This document shows positions 62,030 to 64,000 of a DNA stretch of 64,000 nucleotides, one piece after another. The stretch is from assembly GCF_016861605.1 (NCBI RefSeq), contig NZ_BOLM01000008.1, positions 62,001 to 126,000 on the forward strand, given 5' to 3'. The number at the start of each line of letters is the position of its first letter. The stretch's first letter is position 1. The notes under the pieces were generated by a model. The model was not told the DNA's origin. It made no database searches and saw only the letters and a program-made list of their open reading frames with translations. The translations under genes were made by a program, and so were the position numbers. The DNA is from Levilactobacillus wangkuiensis. GTDB lineage: Bacteria > Bacillota > Bacilli > Lactobacillales > Lactobacillaceae.

Positions 62030-62111
62030 AAAACGTGAATCGTCGTAACGAATCAACTACACTATCATACAAAAAACTGCATAAATCGTCAAGACTTTTT
62101 TGCAGTTTTTT

Positions 62112-62927
62112 TTATTTTAAATCCAAAATCCTTAATTGACGCTGCCATTCGACGAAAAAATCGGGCTGAGACCACTCGTTGATTCGCCGATTGTGGTACC
62201 CAACCGCCTGATTGTAATAGGTGGTTGGGCCAAAGGTTGCTGGGGCAAACCGATGATGGACGTGACCGAATAAAGTATCAGCCACTGAATATTTTTCCAA
62301 AACGGCGCCAATCCGCGGACTCCCTAGCATGGCGTTGGCCATGTTCCAGAAACGGTTGTCATCTGTATACCGGATATAGTCCTGACGCGGGACGAAGTGG
62401 GTCATAAACAGGACCCGTTTGCCAGCTACCTGTGCCTGCGCCAATTGCTCGGTCATCTGTGCCACCACCTGGTCTAGCCGTTCAGGATCACTTTGGGGCT
62501 GCACAATCGTACTGTCGATCCAAAAGGCCCGTTTCCAGCTCAAGAAATTCCGCCCGACCAGGTTATTAGCAAATTGATAATCATACCAGCCATTATTGCC
62601 GATTACCCGCCAGTTAGTCCCCGGGAGGTCTAAAGACCCACGATGGAAGTAAACAGGCGTCTGTGACGCTTCTAGGCCCGCATACGTGATGTCGTGTAAC
62701 ATGTCGTGATTGCCCGCAATAAACCGTACCTTGGCTGGTGCCATGAGCGCTTGTAGCCGGGTGACGAAGGCTAGCGACTGACTAAAGTAATTGGTCACGT
62801 CACCAGCAATTAAATACAGTCCCACGTTCCGTTGGGTCAAGTACGCTGCCTGCTGTTGGGCAACGGTCTCTGGATCCTGTTGATTGATGTCTAAATGTAA
62901 GTCACTGATCATGGCCACCTTAACCAC
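62112..62927 (-). CDS. Calcineurin-like metallophosphoesterase
   Basis: A 271-residue phosphoesterase. All metal motifs are present: ISDLHLD, AGDVTNYF, GNHDM, THFVP and FGHVHHRF. Target (nucleotide, lipid or protein phosphate) unknown. The start is GTG at 62927 (MVKVAMISD) with GGGGGC 6 bases upstream; the frame is open further up through the neighbouring terminator and that part is not used. The gene follows the peptide transporter terminator. Confidence 0.88.
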   Translation of the reverse strand: MVKVAMISDLHLDINQQDPETVAQQQAAYLTQRNVGLYLIAGDVTNYFSQSLAFVTRLQALMAPAKVRFIAGNHDMLHDITYAGLEASQTPVYFHRGSLDLPGTNWRVIGNNGWYDYQFANNLVGRNFLSWKRAFWIDSTIVQPQSDPERLDQVVAQMTEQLAQAQVAGKRVLFMTHFVPRQDYIRYTDDNRFWNMANAMLGSPRIGAVLEKYSVADTLFGHVHHRFAPATFGPTTYYNQAVGYHNRRINEWSQPDFFVEWQRQLRILDLK

Positions 62928-62956
62928 GTCGTCGCCCCCTTTCAAATATAGCGGCA

Positions 62957-62990
62957 CAAAAAAATGCCACTCCATCATAGAGTAGCACTT
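62957..62990 (-). terminator. Terminator of the peptide transporter gene
   Basis: Minus strand AGTGCTACTC and GAGTGGCATT pair (one G-T), followed by TTTTTT. Confidence 0.8.
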
Positions 62991-63006
62991 TTTCGCCAGA
63001 AACAAA

Positions 63007-64000
63007 TTATTTAATTCCGGCCATTAAGTTCTTAATTGGTTTAACCAAGACAAACATAATCAGCCCAGCGACGATGGCCACGATGGCCACACCCATGAAG
63101 TAAGCTGCTTCGTTTTCTGGTGTGTATAGCTTAACGATTTGCGCGTTAACGGCTTGACCAGCGGCATCGGCTAAGAACCACATACTCATCATTTGAGATT
63201 GGAACGCCTTCGGTGCTAACTTGGTCGTCACGGACAATCCGATTGGTGAAATCAACAGTTCGGCAATTTCAACAACTGCCCAGCTACCGACTAACCAAAG
63301 CGGACTGACCCGGGCATCCGTCCCGAACATAACCACGGGAACCACCATGATCAGGTAAGAAGCCCCGGCGAACAGCATCCCAGTTGCAAACTTGGCTGGT
63401 GAGCTAGGTTGTTTCTTACCCCAACGGTTCCACATTGCGGCAAAGAATGGCGTGTAGATCAAGATGAACAATGGGTTTAACATTTGGTACCAAGATGGCA
63501 AAATGTGTACCCCTAAGAAATGGTTGTTCGTCTGGTTGGCAGCGAATAAGGCCAACACAGATGACCCTTGTTCTTCAATTGCCCAGAAGATCATGGCAGC
63601 GATGAACAGGCCTAAGTAAGCCCACACGTGCTTCCGTTCAGTGCTGGTAACTTTTTTACTGGTTAAGAAAATCGTGAAGTAAACGACTGGTGCAGCAATC
63701 GCGATAACGGATAATAAGAGCACGAAGTTGTTTAAGTTCAATGAACCTAAGAGGTACATCAGGATAATGACCAATCCGAAAGCAACCAAACCAATGGTCC
63801 CCCGAACAGTCAGCTTCTTCATGTCACCGGGTTCCAGTGGGTCGGTTGGGTAAAGGCTGTCCTTACTCAAGTACTTCTTCCCACCGATCCAGTATTGAAC
63901 CAGACCCAAGAACATCCCAATAGCGGCCAAGGAGAACCCTAAATGGAAGTTGTATTTCAGACCTAACCACCCAACTAAGAGCGGTGCGACCAAGGACCCC
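63007..64000 (-). CDS. dtpT: POT family di-/tripeptide transporter (C-terminal part)
   Basis: About 330 residues are inside the window; the N-terminal part runs off the right edge, with the frame open to the last base. Nine or so membrane helices are visible. The segments AAMIFWAIEEQGSSVLALFA, PLFILIYTPFFAAMW and the C-terminal EIAELLISPIGLSVTTKLAP are typical of proton-coupled DtpT, which imports di- and tripeptides. It ends at a terminator. It complements pepC and the S9 peptidase in peptide use. Confidence 0.92.
   Translation of the reverse strand, partial: GSLVAPLLVGWLGLKYNFHLGFSLAAIGMFLGLVQYWIGGKKYLSKDSLYPTDPLEPGDMKKLTVRGTIGLVAFGLVIILMYLLGSLNLNNFVLLLSVIAIAAPVVYFTIFLTSKKVTSTERKHVWAYLGLFIAAMIFWAIEEQGSSVLALFAANQTNNHFLGVHILPSWYQMLNPLFILIYTPFFAAMWNRWGKKQPSSPAKFATGMLFAGASYLIMVVPVVMFGTDARVSPLWLVGSWAVVEIAELLISPIGLSVTTKLAPKAFQSQMMSMWFLADAAGQAVNAQIVKLYTPENEAAYFMGVAIVAIVAGLIMFVLVKPIKNLMAGIK

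Noticed and set aside
61809-62072. 87-codon open frame over the tRNA genes
   Set aside because: It runs through two clear tRNAs and their terminator.
62928-63005. N-terminal extension of the metallophosphoesterase (MFLAKKCYSMMEW...)
   Set aside because: The extension is read through the terminator hairpin of the previous gene; GTG at 62927 with a well-spaced GGGGG is the better start.

Overview
The window looks like a chromosome segment of a lactic acid bacterium of the Lactobacillaceae, most likely a heterofermentative Levilactobacillus-type species. The evidence is the Bacillus-like gene order cysS-mrnC-rlmB-yacP-sigH-rpmG-secE-nusG-rplK-rplA-rplJ-rplL, aminopeptidase C, a dipeptide transporter, sortase motifs of the LPQTxE type used by lactobacilli, and a roughly balanced GC content (judged by eye, not computed). 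No rRNA, CRISPR array, prophage or insertion sequence is seen.

Layout. 1-4.9 kb: end of a class Ib ribonucleotide reductase gene (nrdF), a 3-hydroxyacyl-CoA dehydrogenase, a LOG-family protein, and mprF for lysyl-phosphatidylglycerol. 5.2-17.9 kb, all on the minus strand: the conserved translation/transcription block (dut, radA, a PIN/TRAM protein, gltX, cysS, mrnC, rlmB, yacP, sigH, rpmG, secE, nusG, rplK, rplA, rplJ, rplL), with a promoter, leader RNA and attenuator before rplJ. 18.6-28 kb: a small acetyltransferase-like gene with rpiA, an aldo/keto reductase, a secreted AT-rich protein, pepC, a penicillin-binding-protein-like hydrolase, gpmA and two transporters. 28.3-35.7 kb: an LCP cell-wall ligase, an adjacent c-di-GMP phosphodiesterase (EAL) and diguanylate cyclase (GGDEF), and a mannose-class PTS operon (IIA-IIB-IIC-IID) preceded by a HAD phosphatase. 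35.8-51.7 kb: a MATE exporter, a frameshifted small gene, tRNA-Leu, thrB, a SprT-like protein, tex, an NAD salvage operon (pncB-nadE-unknown), tagA for teichoic acid, a GNAT enzyme, nagA-nagR with a clear operator inside the promoter, proC and an S9 peptidase. 51.9-61.5 kb: three consecutive BspA-type leucine-rich-repeat surface proteins, each with an LPQTxE-type anchor. 61.8-64 kb: tRNA-Gln, tRNA-Tyr, a metallophosphoesterase and a partial POT-family peptide transporter.

What stands out. The third surface protein gene is split: its signal peptide and its body lie in different frames, and the break coincides with a perfect 36-bp palindrome whose second arm, with 2 further bases, explains the frame change. 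Removing 20 bases restores one frame, so this is either a recent loss or an on/off state. The adhesin cluster, the paired c-di-GMP enzymes, tagA, the LCP ligase and mprF make the window rich in cell-surface functions. Intergenic DNA carries a dispersed repeat of about 185 bp (at least three copies, two of them facing each other) and a second, long palindromic element that shares its terminal sequence. Several short genes not visible in a simple ORF list were read directly: secE, rpmG and a putative 32-residue membrane peptide.
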